Shown: one piece after another, positions 11,738-22,849 of the stretch
Numbering within the stretch: position 1 is the stretch's first letter
Layout of the letters: every line of letters begins with the position of its first letter
DNA from: Artemia franciscana
Taxonomy: Eukaryota; Arthropoda; Branchiopoda; Anostraca; Artemiidae
Assembly (NCBI RefSeq): GCF_032884065.1
Contig: NW_027062618.1
Span: 1,344,848-1,408,847 of the forward strand
DNA length: 64,000 bases
Direction of reading: 5' to 3'
The notes under the pieces: model-generated
The model's input: only the letters and a program-made list of their open reading frames with translations
The model's database searches: none
Told to the model about the DNA's origin: nothing
Position numbers and translations under genes: made by a program

Positions 11738-12480
11738 ACTATTTTTTTTTAACTGAAAGTAAGGAGCGACATTAAAACTTAAAACGAACAGAAATTACTC
11801 CGTATATGAAATGGGTTTTTCCCTCCGCAATCCCTCGCTCTTTACGCTAAAGTTATTAATTGTTTTAAAAAGTAGAATTGTGACAAAGAGTCAAACTTTA
11901 GCGTAAAACTAGTTTTTTTTAATTTCTGAACGTTTTTGAATTAATACATGTTTGGTTTTGGCTCTCCGTACATAAATTATTAAAATAAAATTTGCATATT
12001 AATAATTTTTTTCGCTAAATGGCTTTCTCTTAGTTTTGATCAGACGATTTGAGAAATTAGGGGTGGGGAAGGAGGCCTAGTTGCCCTCCAATTTTTCAGT
12101 TACTTAAAAAGGCAACTAGAACTTTTGATTTTTAACGAACGTTTTTATTAGTAAAAAAATACGTAACTTAAGAATTAACTTACGTAACGAACTTTTATAT
12201 TCTTATGTTTTTAATTATATATGTGAGGGAGTTTGTCCCCTCGTTATTACCTTGCTCTTCACACTAAATCCTAAGTTTTGTCCCAATTCTTTAAGAATGA
12301 CCCCTGAATCAGAAAGGGCGTAGAGTAAATAGTTGAAATTGCTAAAAATACTTGAGCATAAAGAGCGAAGTGTTTATATCTCCTCCTGAATACCTCGTTC
12401 TTTATGCGAAAGTATGTTTAGGACCCCTCACAGCATTGGCAACAATGGTCCCTTAGAGCCTAATTTGAGTTGTAGACGGC
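11738..12480. repeat. Hairpin module plus interspersed repeat, reverse copy
   Basis: A hairpin module with most of its right arm deleted (11738-11910) is followed by another reverse copy. That copy has TTTCTGAACGTTTTTGAATT, GGAGGCCTAGTTGCCCTCCA, TTACGTAACGAACTT and TAAGAATGACCCCTGAATCA. Confidence 0.75.
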
Positions 12481-12489
12481 TTAAATATA

Positions 12490-12964
12490 AATAATATGAA
12501 AAAAACTTCGTTTTCTTAAAGAGTTAAAGAGGCTGCGTCCCAAAGTCGAACCTTAAAACGTACAGGAATTAGAAGAGGCAGTTGGGGGGCTGCCGCACCC
12601 CAAACCCCCAGCTTTTAAAGACTCTTTTGTACAGGTTTTTTTTTGGGGGGGGGGGACTTCATTGTTACTAATTACTAGTTTCGGCGCAATGGTTCTCCTG
12701 TCCTCTTGTGTTTAACATTTTTCGAAGTTATTCCATTATTCATTCATTTCAATTTTTTGTTAATTAAAAGAGGGCCTTTCCGAAGCCAAGAGCTGGGGGT
12801 TAGCAAAAAAACAAAAAACCTGTACAAAAGAGTCTTTAAAAGCTGGGGGTTTGGGGGGCGGCAGCCCCCCAAATGCCTCTTCTAATTCCTGTACGTTTTA
12901 AGGTTCGACTTTGGGACGCAGCCTCTTTAACTCTTTAAGAAAACGAAGTTTTTTTCATATTATT
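12490..12964. mobile_element. 475-bp foldback (MITE-like) element with ~150-bp arms
   Basis: The left arm (about 12490-12640) and right arm (about 12813-12964) are near-perfect reverse complements. They share AAGAGTTAAAGAGGCTGCGT, CAAAGTCGAACCTTAAAACG, TACAGGAATTAGAAGAGGCA and AAAGACTCTTTTGTACAGG. The ~170-bp loop has no coding potential. It is distinct from the hairpin module family. Confidence 0.85.
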
Positions 12965-12965
12965 T

Positions 12966-13630
12966 CTGTACGTTTTTCTACAATCCATGGTGGATGTAAT
13001 TTAATAATTCCTGTACTCCTCGTACAGGAATTAGGAGAGGAACTTGGGTGGCTGCCGCCCCCCCCGCTTTTAAATCATTGTATAAAATAGAAAAAAAATA
13101 GATAGAATGACCGAAATGTTTCTTTTGCTCATAAGAAGCTATTATTCTGTTATCTCTCAAATGATAAGCTGTCCAGGTGTTATCAAAAATTTTTCTGGAA
13201 TGGAGCTGGATTTTTATGATGCTTGCAGTCATTCTCGTCGTGCCGAGCTGATTATTTTGATGTACTTGAATGTTGATATTCGTAACTTTTAAGAATTTCA
13301 AAAATTAACATGGGACTATTAGACTATTAGGACTATAAGAAGACTATTAGGAGAGGCAAACCCCCCGCTTTTAAAGACTCTTTTGTACAGGTTTAATTTT
13401 TTTTCATATTAATTTTGTACGTTTTTCTACAATCCATGGTGGATGTAATTTAATAGTTCCTGTACTCCTCGTACAGGAATTAGGAGAGGAACCCACCCCC
13501 GCTTTTAAATTATTGTATAAAATAGAAAAAAAAATAGATAGAATGACCGAAATGTTTCTTTTGCTCATAAGAAGCTAATATTCTGTTATCTCTCAAATGA
13601 TAAGCTGTCCAGGTGTTATCAAAATTTTTT
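12966..13630. repeat. Direct duplication of a ~225-bp unit
   Basis: The block from TTCTACAATCCATGGTGGAT to TCCAGGTGTTATCAAAA occurs at about 12974-13192 and again at about 13430-13625, nearly identical. Each unit contains CCTGTACTCCTCGTACAGG, a perfect short hairpin. Between the copies a piece of the 12490 element (ACTCTTTTGTACAGG, about 13377-13391) recurs. Frames of 61 and 107 codons here lie inside the duplicated block and are dismissed. Confidence 0.8.
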
Positions 13631-13648
13631 TGATGTTGTGAAAAAAAA

Positions 13649-13721
13649 TCGCCCGTAAGGGACTTGAACCCTTGACCAGAGGATTAAAAGTCTCACGCTC
13701 TACCAACTGAGCTAATAACTT
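13649..13721 (-). tRNA. tRNA-Lys(TTT)-like gene, probably decayed
   Basis: Read on the minus strand, the D arm GCTCAGTTGGTAGAGC, the anticodon loop CTTTTAA (anticodon TTT) and the T arm AAGGGTTCAAGTCCCTT are intact or near-intact, with correct spacing for a 73-nt tRNA. A run of eight or more T follows directly downstream as a pol III terminator. However, the 5' acceptor strand (AAGTTAT) does not pair with the 3' strand (ACGGGCG), and the anticodon stem has mismatches. It is best read as a pseudogene or the head of a tRNA-derived SINE, not a working tRNA. Confidence 0.6.
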
Positions 13722-13823
13722 GCATGTGTGTAAATATAACTTCTCAATAGCTTTTAAAAATTTCAAATTAACATGGGCTCTTATGGAGAGAAATCCGTTA
13801 ATTTAAATAGCTAATGGGTGATT

Positions 13824-14400
13824 TCTGGAAAACAGGGAAGGAGTTATCGGATCAAGCTGAAATTTCGCGGATAAGCTCCTGGGCCGTAGGGGACCTTAAC
13901 TTGTGAATTTCAGCCCGATCGGACAACGTTAAAAGGGGTGGGGGGGTTTTAGGGTCGAAACTTTTGGGGGGTTAAGATTTTCCTACGAAACTTTCATGGG
14001 CACTTACTCGGAGAATTCCGCATCGAATGAGTCTTCGTACACCAGATCCGATGTCGGATGTGACCTGTAGGCGTGGCGAAAAAAAAGTAAATGAATTTTA
14101 AGTGGCTATGCGTGGTTTCTGGAAAACAGGGAAGGAGTTATCGGATCAAGCTGAAATTTCGCGGATAAGCTCCTGGGCCCTAGGGGACCTTAACTTGTGA
14201 ATTTCAGCCCGATCGGACAACGTTAAAGGGGGGCTTGGGTTGACAGGTCGAAACTTTCGGCCAGATTTTCCCCATGAAGAAAAAGTTGGAGGGGGATGAA
14301 ATTTTGCAGGTTTCTTAGTTGGAGCTCGGGCTACGAAATGCATCCCTCCCCATCCGTCTGCGACCACTGGAACCGAAGATCGCTTAACATTGTCGTGTGT
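13824..14400. repeat. GC-richer repeat unit present twice (offset 294 bp)
   Basis: About 118 bp beginning CTGGAAAACAGGGAAGGAG and including TCCTGGGCC and CAGCCCGATCGGACAACGTT occurs at 13824-13941 and 14118-14235. Base composition is clearly higher in GC than the surroundings. The second unit ends near a small hairpin, GCCTCTTTATAGAGGC. The 73-codon minus frame at 14146-14367 is not taken as a gene. Confidence 0.75.
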
Positions 14401-14429
14401 CGCCTCTTTATAGAGGCACGAGTGTGCCT

Positions 14430-16146
14430 CCTTGATGAACTATCTCCCTGTCTTTTTTTTGAGTAGATGTTTTAAGTAGGATTTGTTTAATTTATAAATT
14501 TTTGTTTCATGATCCCCCTACTTCACAGGCCATAGAGCCTTTGCGGGGATTATTGATTTTATTTGGTTATTGTGAATGAAATTTGAATGAAATTGAAATG
14601 TATGTGCATATAGTAATTAACATCTTAAAATATACAATCAGAATCCTGCCAGATATGAATTAAATGTTAGATATATTTTCAGGTGTTATGAATCGATACA
14701 GCAAAAAGTAGTTTAAAGTTTTCATCTTTCGAAATTATACTGCTAACTTTAACTGAATTTTTTCTTGAGTACTTGCTGCATTGTTTTTTTGTGGGGGTAC
14801 TCAGTACTCCAATTCAGATAAGTTTAGTTCGTCAATAATAAAATTAATGCAACTTCTACATAAAGTTTCCACTTAAACAAACCTAATATAAAACATATAT
14901 CAATAACAAGTTGTATTTGACCGTACATACGATATGCTATGTTGGGTGATAGACTAATTGTCAATCATTTGTTTCTAGTGTAATTTTGCCTGCATCATAG
15001 ACATTGAAAATGATACAACCACTTCTAAGGCAAATGTGACGTATCTATGCTTTTCGAATGTATTCATAAATATGACGTCAACGTCATGAATTTTTTTTTG
15101 AAAAATTGAAATTTTTAATAAATTTTCTCAAACTTCTGACCTATATAGATAATCTTTTTTTGCCAGAAAATCTCAGGATTACACATTTAACTGAAAAAAT
15201 TTGGAGCCATTTTCTAGAAAAAATAAATAAATATATACAACAAATACATGCATAATTATTGCTCGCTTACAAAGATAGTATATATGTTTTTTTTTTTCAT
15301 AAGCCTTACACATTAGGAGTGTGCAAAAAGCGGCTTCACCTGACAGTTCGTTGCATCCGTCTGCTCACGTCAGCGCTGTCTTCACCACTCGTCGCTCGCT
15401 CTGCTCTCTCTTGTTGGAAGCTTGAGTCTTGGCCAACAGACATTTGTCATCATGACACCCTGTTTCTGGTTCTTATGCTTTGTTTTGTCATTTTTCAAAT
15501 TTTTATAGCACAATTTCGGTTCTCATGCTTCTGAAATTATTCTGGATTAATTTTCACGGTTATAGCTTGAGTGATTAAATAAGTATTTTACACATCCCTG
15601 AAGTAATGTTTGAGAATTGTAGAGATCGATTTTAGACATATTAGAGGGAATACATTTTCCTTTAGAAAGAAATTAATCATAGGTGCAGCTTTGGGAAGAA
15701 GTACCTTCACCCCTAGGAAGCAATTAGTAATTTCAGAATAAAATAACAAATCAAGAAAGACTACCGTTTAAATCTCGGTAGTACTTTTTACCCCCCCCCC
15801 CCTGAAAAAAAGTTGTGGTAGCACTGTTGGAAGTTATGGCAGTTTTTCAAACCTATGCATTTATTCCCTATCAATTAATATTACCACGAATAGTTCAGGT
15901 ATGTCAATGTCATAATAACGTTAATGACTCTTGTTAGCGTTTCTAATGGTTAATGAAATATTTTCTCATTGGGCATATATCGTCCCTCCAAGCTTTCGTT
16001 AACAAATTAGCACCTGAGAAAGCTTAGAAGTGTTCCAAGAGAGTGCGCAGAGGTACATAATTGACCTCTCTTCAAAGAGAATTTCTAGTCAAATGTCTTG
16101 TCTCCGAATTTAGTTTACCACTTGTTGTGATTTAAGTAGTACGAAC
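14430..16146 (+). other. Upstream region of the adenylyl cyclase exon
   Basis: Mostly unique AT-rich sequence between the repeat block and the first recognised coding exon. A GC-richer patch at about 15320-15450 and CRE-like sites make this a reasonable place to look for a promoter or 5' untranslated exon. There is no conserved coding region. Confidence 0.4.
15037..15089. promoter_or_regulatory. Cluster of CRE-like sites
   Basis: TGACGTAT at 15037-15044, a perfect palindromic CRE TGACGTCA at 15073-15080, and an immediately following ACGTCATG. One more CGTCA half-site lies at 15368-15372. They are about 1.1 kb upstream of the putative cyclase start codon. Motif matches only; short motifs occur by chance. 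Confidence 0.35.
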
Positions 16147-16722
16147 ATGACCACCAAAAGTGAGAATGACGGAAAACGTAGCTCGATTAAATCTACGTTT
16201 GGCTTGAAACCAAATGACAGAAGATCATCAAGACTCCTCCCAAAGTTCATGCAAAAAGCATTTATTGACCAAGCTTTCGGACAGCTGTATAACACATATA
16301 CGAATAAACATAAACAGAATAATGTTTTTTACTTCATATGGGCCAATATATTGATCTCCATCCATACAATTGTTTGCTGTGTTTATAATAACAGTATCAT
16401 GGTAGCTATTCCGTATAGCTGTGCTTTCGGTGCCCTTGTTATTCTGCTCCTTCTCTGCTACAGCAGGAAGCTGAAAGACGATCATTGGAATTACATTGCT
16501 TCAGCAGCTTGGGTTTTATCATACATAGAAGCAATTGGGTGGTTGTTTCTATCTGCTCTTATTTCGCATTTTCGAAGTGTTATATGGTTAAATCTTACAA
16601 CATTTCTAACATTTATATGCCTTCCATTTCGGCTGAGAACATGTGTCTTTCTTCAGTTGATATCACTTTGTATTTTTATAGTTGTTGGATTCCTAGTCAG
16701 TGGCGACAACTTAATACTAGAG
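16147..16722 (+). CDS. Membrane adenylyl cyclase, first coding exon (N-terminus and TM1-TM5)
   Basis: Encodes 192 residues ending in phase 0 at a GAG|GTACGA donor. The ATG at 16147 is the first after an in-frame TAG at 16111, so this is probably the start codon. Residues 1-55 form a basic cytoplasmic tail with RLLPKFM. Five hydrophobic segments follow at about 60-80, 84-105, 116-139, 144-161 and 165-185; TM6 is in the next exon. Length and spacing match the first membrane cassette of animal adenylyl cyclases, which convert ATP to cAMP at the plasma membrane. The region around RLLPKFM...LYNTY recalls type 3 cyclases, but I cannot fix the subtype. Reading on past the donor, the frame hits a stop after 14 more codons, consistent with intron. 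Confidence 0.85.
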
Positions 16723-18484
16723 GTACGATTATTGCACATTTATTTATTTGGATCTGATTTATATTAGTAGTTATCTAAAAATATGTCCCAAATACTTAAG
16801 TATTTATCCCAAATACTTCTGGGACCGCACTTGACAAGCATGGTAAAACAAAATAACGAAGGAAAATGGTAAAAAAAAAAACAAAAACAAACAAGCTAAA
16901 CCACAGCCAGTGAAAAGAGAAAAAAAATGTAAATATTTCAGTTGCGACCTACGCTCTGTCTTCCTCAGTCAGTATAATCCTCCGTCATATATTCCTCGGC
17001 CAGGCGATAAGATGGTAAAACGGAGATGAGAAGCAATAAAGGTCAGTCTTTATATAGAGATTAATTTCATTAAAAGCCCGCGTATTCCAGCGTGTGCCGT
17101 ACGCCAAAAAATTAGAGAGGGAGCAGTGTTGAAAGTTAGGGTCATTTGATGCCCCTGGCACAGTGCTTTCGCATTTCCCGAATTTATTGGCTGCATCCCA
17201 AATTTCGGCGGAAGGAAGATGGATTCTCCAAACTTTCCTTGAAATTTAAACTTTAACGAAAGTTTGCAATTTATATTTCGTCTCGGGAGACTTCACAGCT
17301 TTCAATTTTCTTTCATTGAAAAACTAGCAGAAACCATGAAAAATTCGAGAACAGGAGCACTGATCCAGGGCCACATTTTTACACCCTAATAAGATGACTT
17401 AACAATTTCTTAGACCATACTGATTTTCCTTTTATATAATTCTAGACTGAGAAAAAACGAGCTTAATTTAGATAAAAACAGTGAAAAAAACAAAACAAAA
17501 ACAACAAACTTCAAATAATAAAAATCCAAATATTTAGATTCTACATTCGCGAATCTTTTTAAATGGCGATAAAAGCGGAAGTTAAATTGCACTGAAACAC
17601 CACTTTTAAAAAAAAAAGACAAAACAAATACAAAAAAAAAACAAATAAATAAAACTCGCATCTTAATACCTTCCAAAACAATGCAATCACTGTAAATAGC
17701 CTGAATAAGCATACAGAAATGACAAAACATGATCTCTGTTACACCAATAATTGTTTCTCCCATAATTTCAATTTGGCAAACAACTTTTTGCTTTTTTCCC
17801 CCGTTTATTAGGACTCCTGGACGTGGAATCAAAATGATCAAATCTTTATTATTTGAACACCTTCACAAGGGTTGTGAAAAAATCACTGCAATTGCTTCTC
17901 ACAACTGCCTGCAGCACTTTCAAATATATCAATAGCATAATCTACCTGACATTCAAAGGTTCAGTCTAATCTTTCTAGCCCCCCCCCCCACCCATACAAT
18001 TTGATGGTTTCAAATACCATTAAAACAGCTTTTTGGTCTTCCCCGATGTGAATACGCAAGATCGTTTTCCGAATAATATTGTCACACTGAAAATCAAAGG
18101 GCATATTTGACATTTTTAGAATCTTAACTGATAAAAACAAACCAGATTTTTTTGGGGGGATGGAGGGAGGGTTAACAATAAAAATATGAGATATATTCAA
18201 ATCTATGACAATTACAATGTGTAGTTTCAGATTGTTTGTGAGAGAGGTTTTTTTTCTTTAATGGTTTCAGCAGTAGCTGAGACCTAGACGGCTCATATTA
18301 GACGAAAATTTAAAGCCCGTTTAATAAAAAACAATCAAGTGAGAAGAATTTCTCATTAAAAATATGATTTGAGAATAAGTTACTTTACTCATTCACACTA
18401 GAGAATTATAATTCACCATTGGTACTAAGAATCAGCAAAGCCACCTAATGACTTTAGTCATTTTATTGAAATAGTCTTTTTATT

Positions 18485-18685
18485 ATGGATGGAGTTAATC
18501 GTGGTGATGTTTGGGTGACGAAATCGATCCCGCCACTTTTGTGTATAAGCCAGTGTCCAAACACTGAGCCTTTAAAACTTACTGTTGACAAAGTAAATAA
18601 GGATTTTATGGATTCAGTTTTGGCGCATATCCCTCATAGAGTTGATATTCATAGGGGTGGATTTGGAAGTTCTATGGAAAAGTGA
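18485..18685 (+). other. Unrecognised 66-codon frame ahead of the LINE
   Basis: An open frame whose middle reads SIPPLLCISQCPNTEPLKLT has plausible protein composition and lies about 500 bp before the LINE coding region. It may be part of the LINE 5' region or a first ORF. There is no zinc knuckle or other gag-like motif, so function is unknown. Confidence 0.25.
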
Positions 18686-19208
18686 TTTTTTTTTTCTTTT
18701 TTCAGTTATTTTCTGTATTTGATTTGTTTGAAGGTTGGGTTGGACGCGCGAAGGGATAATTTGAATGAAATGAAGGGTAGTAACAAAATTACGAGTGAAG
18801 AAAGTTTTTTGTGTGCTTTTTTCTTTTTTTTTCATTTAGTTGTAGTTTCGAGACAGTGTTTGCTTGATTGTTGCATTTTGGTACTTACAGTGTCTATGGA
18901 TCCCCTTGTTGTTTTTTCTTTTGTATTTTATGTTAAATTACCTGTGATTCTTAGTGCTTTTATTTTTCAGTGGGAGAGGCATGGGGGGGGGGGTACTCCT
19001 TGGCGTGAGGTCAATGCACGATAATGGTTAATCAAGCTCATGGGATCACTGCATCTAGACTGGAAGAATTTGAAAAAAAATCAGCCCCCTTTAGTAATGT
19101 ACTCCAAACGCCCCTAGCCCTTGATAACAATGAAATTTTAAACTCTATTTTAATCCCCCCAAATAAATATTTGCTTTCTTGTGAAATAGCTCATAAAAAC
19201 AAAAATAT

Positions 19209-19900
19209 GAGGAGAATATCTTTTTGGAACTGTTGTGATTGGAGGAGTGGGCAAGGTGCAACGGAAAATTTTTATTTAAATCGGGTACGGATATTCTTGG
19301 GGTTTGTGAAACATTTTAGATGAAAACTCGGCAAATAAAATTAATATCCGCGATTTCCAATTTTTTCACGTAAGCAGAAATAAAAAAGCAAGGTGGTTTA
19401 GCAGTAATAGCTAAAAAGTATATTCCGGCGCAACTGAGAGAAGAATTTCTATATCCGAATACTGAGATGGTTTTTGAAAGCTGTATTGTTGAATGTTTTT
19501 TACCAAATAATGAAAAAAATTTAATTACTGTAATTCATCGTCCTCTCTCATCTAGCATAGCAGACTTTATTGACAAATTTGAAAATATGTTAAGCGTGAT
19601 TTCAAATTTTCGAATGCCATTTTTTTTTATCCTTGGGGACTTCAATGTTGACTTAATGGGATGCCTTCCATTAAGCCTGCAAAGGATTGACCGACATGTC
19701 CTTTAGTTTCTAGAATGTAAGCTTTCACATGGTATGAAACCAGTATGTTTTATTCTGACACGAATTACAAATTCTTCTTTTTCTCTGATTGATAAAATTT
19801 TTGTACCTTATCCTTGTGAGGCTACATTCGTGGTTATGGAAGATACGTCTGTTCATTGTATTTTAGTGTCTGGCTTCAGAGCGCAAAAGATAGCCAATTA
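19209..19900 (+). pseudogene. LINE endonuclease domain, broken
   Basis: Motifs of the LINE endonuclease appear in order across frames: ISFWNCCDWRSG near 19218, VRIFLGFVKHF around 19290, then FFFILGDFNVDL at about 19620-19660 in another frame. After a stop come SLIDKIFVPYP and SVHCILVSGFR, equivalent to the family's terminal LID and SDH motifs. In LINEs this domain nicks target DNA for target-primed reverse transcription. A frameshift near 19320 and stops at 19704 and 19899 make it non-functional. Confidence 0.8.
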
Positions 19901-20508
19901 AAAAAAACCTATGAAAAGGAGAAATTTCTCAAAAGTAAATATGAATAAACTGAAATCTAATCTTAGCGATACAGATTGGAGTGAAGTTACTAACGAGAAT
20001 GATCCAAATACATCCTTGGATGTATTTTACCGAATTTTGAATGAAAAACTGAATCTTCATTGCCCATTTAGAGCTACATACCGGAAAAGAAACTCGCCCA
20101 AAAAACCTTGGATAAGTTTATCGCTTTTAAATTCTATCAAGGAAAAAGATCGACTCTATAAGATAAAAATGAAATACCCTTCAGCTCATAACGTACAGCG
20201 ATTCAAAAATTATAAAAATTTGCTGGTTAAAATTCTTAGAACAAGTGAACAAATTTATTATGAAAATTCAATAAAAAAATCGGATTCACCTCAGACTACA
20301 TGGACATTAATCAAGAAAAAATTGGAAACAATATAAGACATCACACCCTGATCATAAATGAAAATGGTGTTGAATTGAAGGGAAGGATGTTGTTGCATAT
20401 TGTTTTTGTAATTACTTTTCCCATTTTAGTACTACTGCTGATCTGGAATCCCCTGAATCTTTATTTGGTTCATATAAAGATTATTTACAGTCATCCGAAA
20501 ATTCTAGT

Positions 20509-22043
20509 ATGTTCCTGGCCCCTGTTACTTTCGGTGAATTCCAGAAAGTAATTACGAATTTAAAACGTGGTATTTCCCTAGGTCTAGATGGGCTCTCCAC
20601 AAAGATTCTGAAAGAACTTGCTTGTGCAATCCATGTTCCATTGCTTCATATTTTAAACGCATCTATATCATCAGAGATCTTTCCAGAAGTATGGAAATCT
20701 GTACGAGTTATTCCAATTCATAAGAACGGTGATAAGACAGATGTAGGCAACTATCGCCCAAGAGCTATTCCTTCTCCAATATCTAAGGTTCTAGAAAAAA
20801 TTATTCAAAAAAGAATTGTATCGTATTTTTATAAAAGGAGTTTATTTACTAAAATTCAGTTTGGATTCTGGTCTGGTTATTCCACTGAACAAGCTATTGC
20901 TGCGCTAATCATAGAGATTAATGATTCACTAAATGATGATAATCATGTGTCTGCTCTCTTCTATGATATAAAGAAGGCATTTGATACGCTAAACTATGAA
21001 ATCTTGATGGAAAAAATTAATAACACAGGTATTAGAGGTAAAGGCCTAGATCTAATAAAATCTTACCTGCATGATCGAAAAATTCAGGTAGAAAAAATGG
21101 ACATCTATCAAGCCATATCGTTATTAATGATATTGGAGTCCCCCAGGGTTGAGTATTGGGGCCATTGCTATTTCTGATCTATATAAATGACCTCCCAAGG
21201 TGTTTACCCAATAGCTTAGCAGTAATTTTTGCATATGATACGGCTGTGACAGTAAAAGCTAAAACCCCATCTTTGTTGGTTGAGAAAATGGTGACAGCAA
21301 TGAAATCTTTGAATAAATGGTTCGCCTGTAACGGCGTAACTCCGAACTTTTCTAAAACTGAATTCATGATTTTTGGGTGGTCACAGCGGGCGATAAATAA
21401 AATTACCATAGATGAGTTAATTGTAAATCAAAGTAGGATAAAAAGAGTAAATTCATTTCGTTACCTTGGGATTATTCTCGATGAGCCTTTATCTTTCCGT
21501 AAGCATTCTGATTATTTGAGATTGAAACTTGCCCATCATTTAGGATGTCTTCATAGATTGAAACAGGTGTTTGCTTTTTCCATCCTTAAAATTTCATACC
21601 ATTCTCTATTTGAATCATATCTTAATTATTGCCCCATAGTTTATCTCAACACATTTATGGTCCGTCTGCAACCTCTTCAGATAATTCAAAATAAGGCAAT
21701 TAGAATTCTGGGTACTTTTGTTCATCGCCCTGCGAGACTTAAAAATCTGTCAGAAACCCAAACTTTATATATTTTTCTCAATATACTTAATCTCAAACAA
21801 CTGAAGGACCTGGATACAGCAATGTGGTATTATGATATCCAATCCTCAACAAATTATTTCCGTGATTTGGGTATAATTGGGACTCCCACTTCTCCTGCCC
21901 ACTGCATCCGCTCCAGGGAGTATCGCCTTCCACCACTCAAATCAGAAAGAGCTATATTCTCAATCAGATACCAGATTCCTCATATTGTAAATAAACTTAA
22001 CTTAGTAGAAATGTCCCGAAGTTTCAGAGTCGATTTTGTTTGA
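20509..22043 (+). pseudogene. LINE reverse transcriptase, broken
   Basis: Reverse transcriptase blocks are easy to see: the FQKVITNLKRG...GLDGLS start, VIPIHKNGD, VGNYRPRAI, FGFWSGYSTEQA, ALFYDIKKAFDTLN, then GVPQG*VLGPLLFLIYIND. The catalytic FADD box is FAYD, so one catalytic Asp is lost. LNKWF and TEFMIFG follow. A frameshift near 21110-21140 and a stop at 21150 split the protein between two frames. The C-terminal part to 22043 is open. This is a dead copy. Confidence 0.9.
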
Positions 22044-22336
22044 AAAAACATATTTCAAAGATAGTCCTTTGCATGGATGTCGGTATCGATTAATAATAGA
22101 TTTTAGTATGTATTTTGCTGTGGTGTTCTCACGCTGGGGTGGCCTCCTCTGTTATCTCCTACCTTGTATGTTTTTTTGTTTTAGTTTTTTTTTCTTTTTG
22201 GAATTATTAGTATGACGAGACGTTGTATTTTTTTTTCTATGCCTTTGTACTGACCCAACCTTACGAGCTCTGCTCTCTATTGGGGCATAATATTGTTTTT
22301 GTATATTTTTAATTTTAATTAATAAATACTGATTGA

Positions 22337-22840
22337 TTGATATTGAAAACTATATTTATCTTGAACAATATGCTTTTGTTTTTTAAAGCGTCGACAAGAA
22401 GCAAATGTAAAGTCACTATAATAATCAAGATGACTGAAAAGAGCTAATGAAAATAAATTGAATATTTTATATGTGAGAGTTTTAATTTCTAGAAACTCGT
22501 TAATTAAAAATTGTATTTCACTGTAATTTCTATTTTTGTTTTTCAATGTTCAAACAGTCTTTATATTGAAAACTGTACATATTTTGAACATTATATTTTT
22601 GTTTTTTCAAAACATCAACGACAAATAAATATGAAATCACTATAATAATCATGGTGACTGGGAAAAACCAATGAAAACAAACTGAACATTTAATATATAA
22701 TAATTTTATTTCTTGGAAATTCATCAATTCAAACTTTTATTTCACTGCAATTGCAATTTTTATTTTCCAATGTTGTAAATATAAAAGAAAATATTTGCAA
22801 TATGTTTTGTTTTCAGTAAAATGCAAATGACGCAACAAGT
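22337..22840. repeat. ~222-bp tandem repeat, about 2.2 copies
   Basis: ATATTGAAAACT...TTTTTGTTTTTT...TCACTATAATAATCA...CAATTTTTATTTTCC is repeated starting near 22341 and 22563, with a third partial unit near 22790. It directly abuts the LINE tail. Confidence 0.75.
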
Positions 22841-22849
22841 TTTAGACTT

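Larger units (their letters stand above)
19024..22340 (+). mobile_element. Non-LTR retrotransposon (LINE), inactivated
   Basis: Contains an apurinic-type endonuclease followed by a reverse transcriptase in one orientation. It ends in TAATTAATAAATAC and a short TGAT repeat tail (about 22318-22340). Frameshifts near 19320, 20330 and 21110-21140 and stops at 19704, 19899 and 21150 break the reading frame. Domain order and tail suggest a Jockey/CR1-like lineage; this is inference from motifs. The 5' end is not defined and could lie near 18480. Confidence 0.85.

Noticed and set aside
12978..13301. 107-codon minus-strand frame
   Set aside because: Falls in a duplicated 225-bp repeat; the second copy does not keep the frame.
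13640..13680. Retroviral primer-binding site complementary to tRNA-Lys
   Set aside because: The match extends over a whole tRNA including the anticodon and D arms, lacks the TGG start, and no LTR is nearby.
16228..16485. 85-codon minus-strand frame
   Set aside because: Antisense shadow of the adenylyl cyclase exon.
17410..17841. 143-codon minus-strand frame rich in Phe
   Set aside because: Phe/Leu-rich translation of A-rich DNA within intron 1; no motif or splice context.
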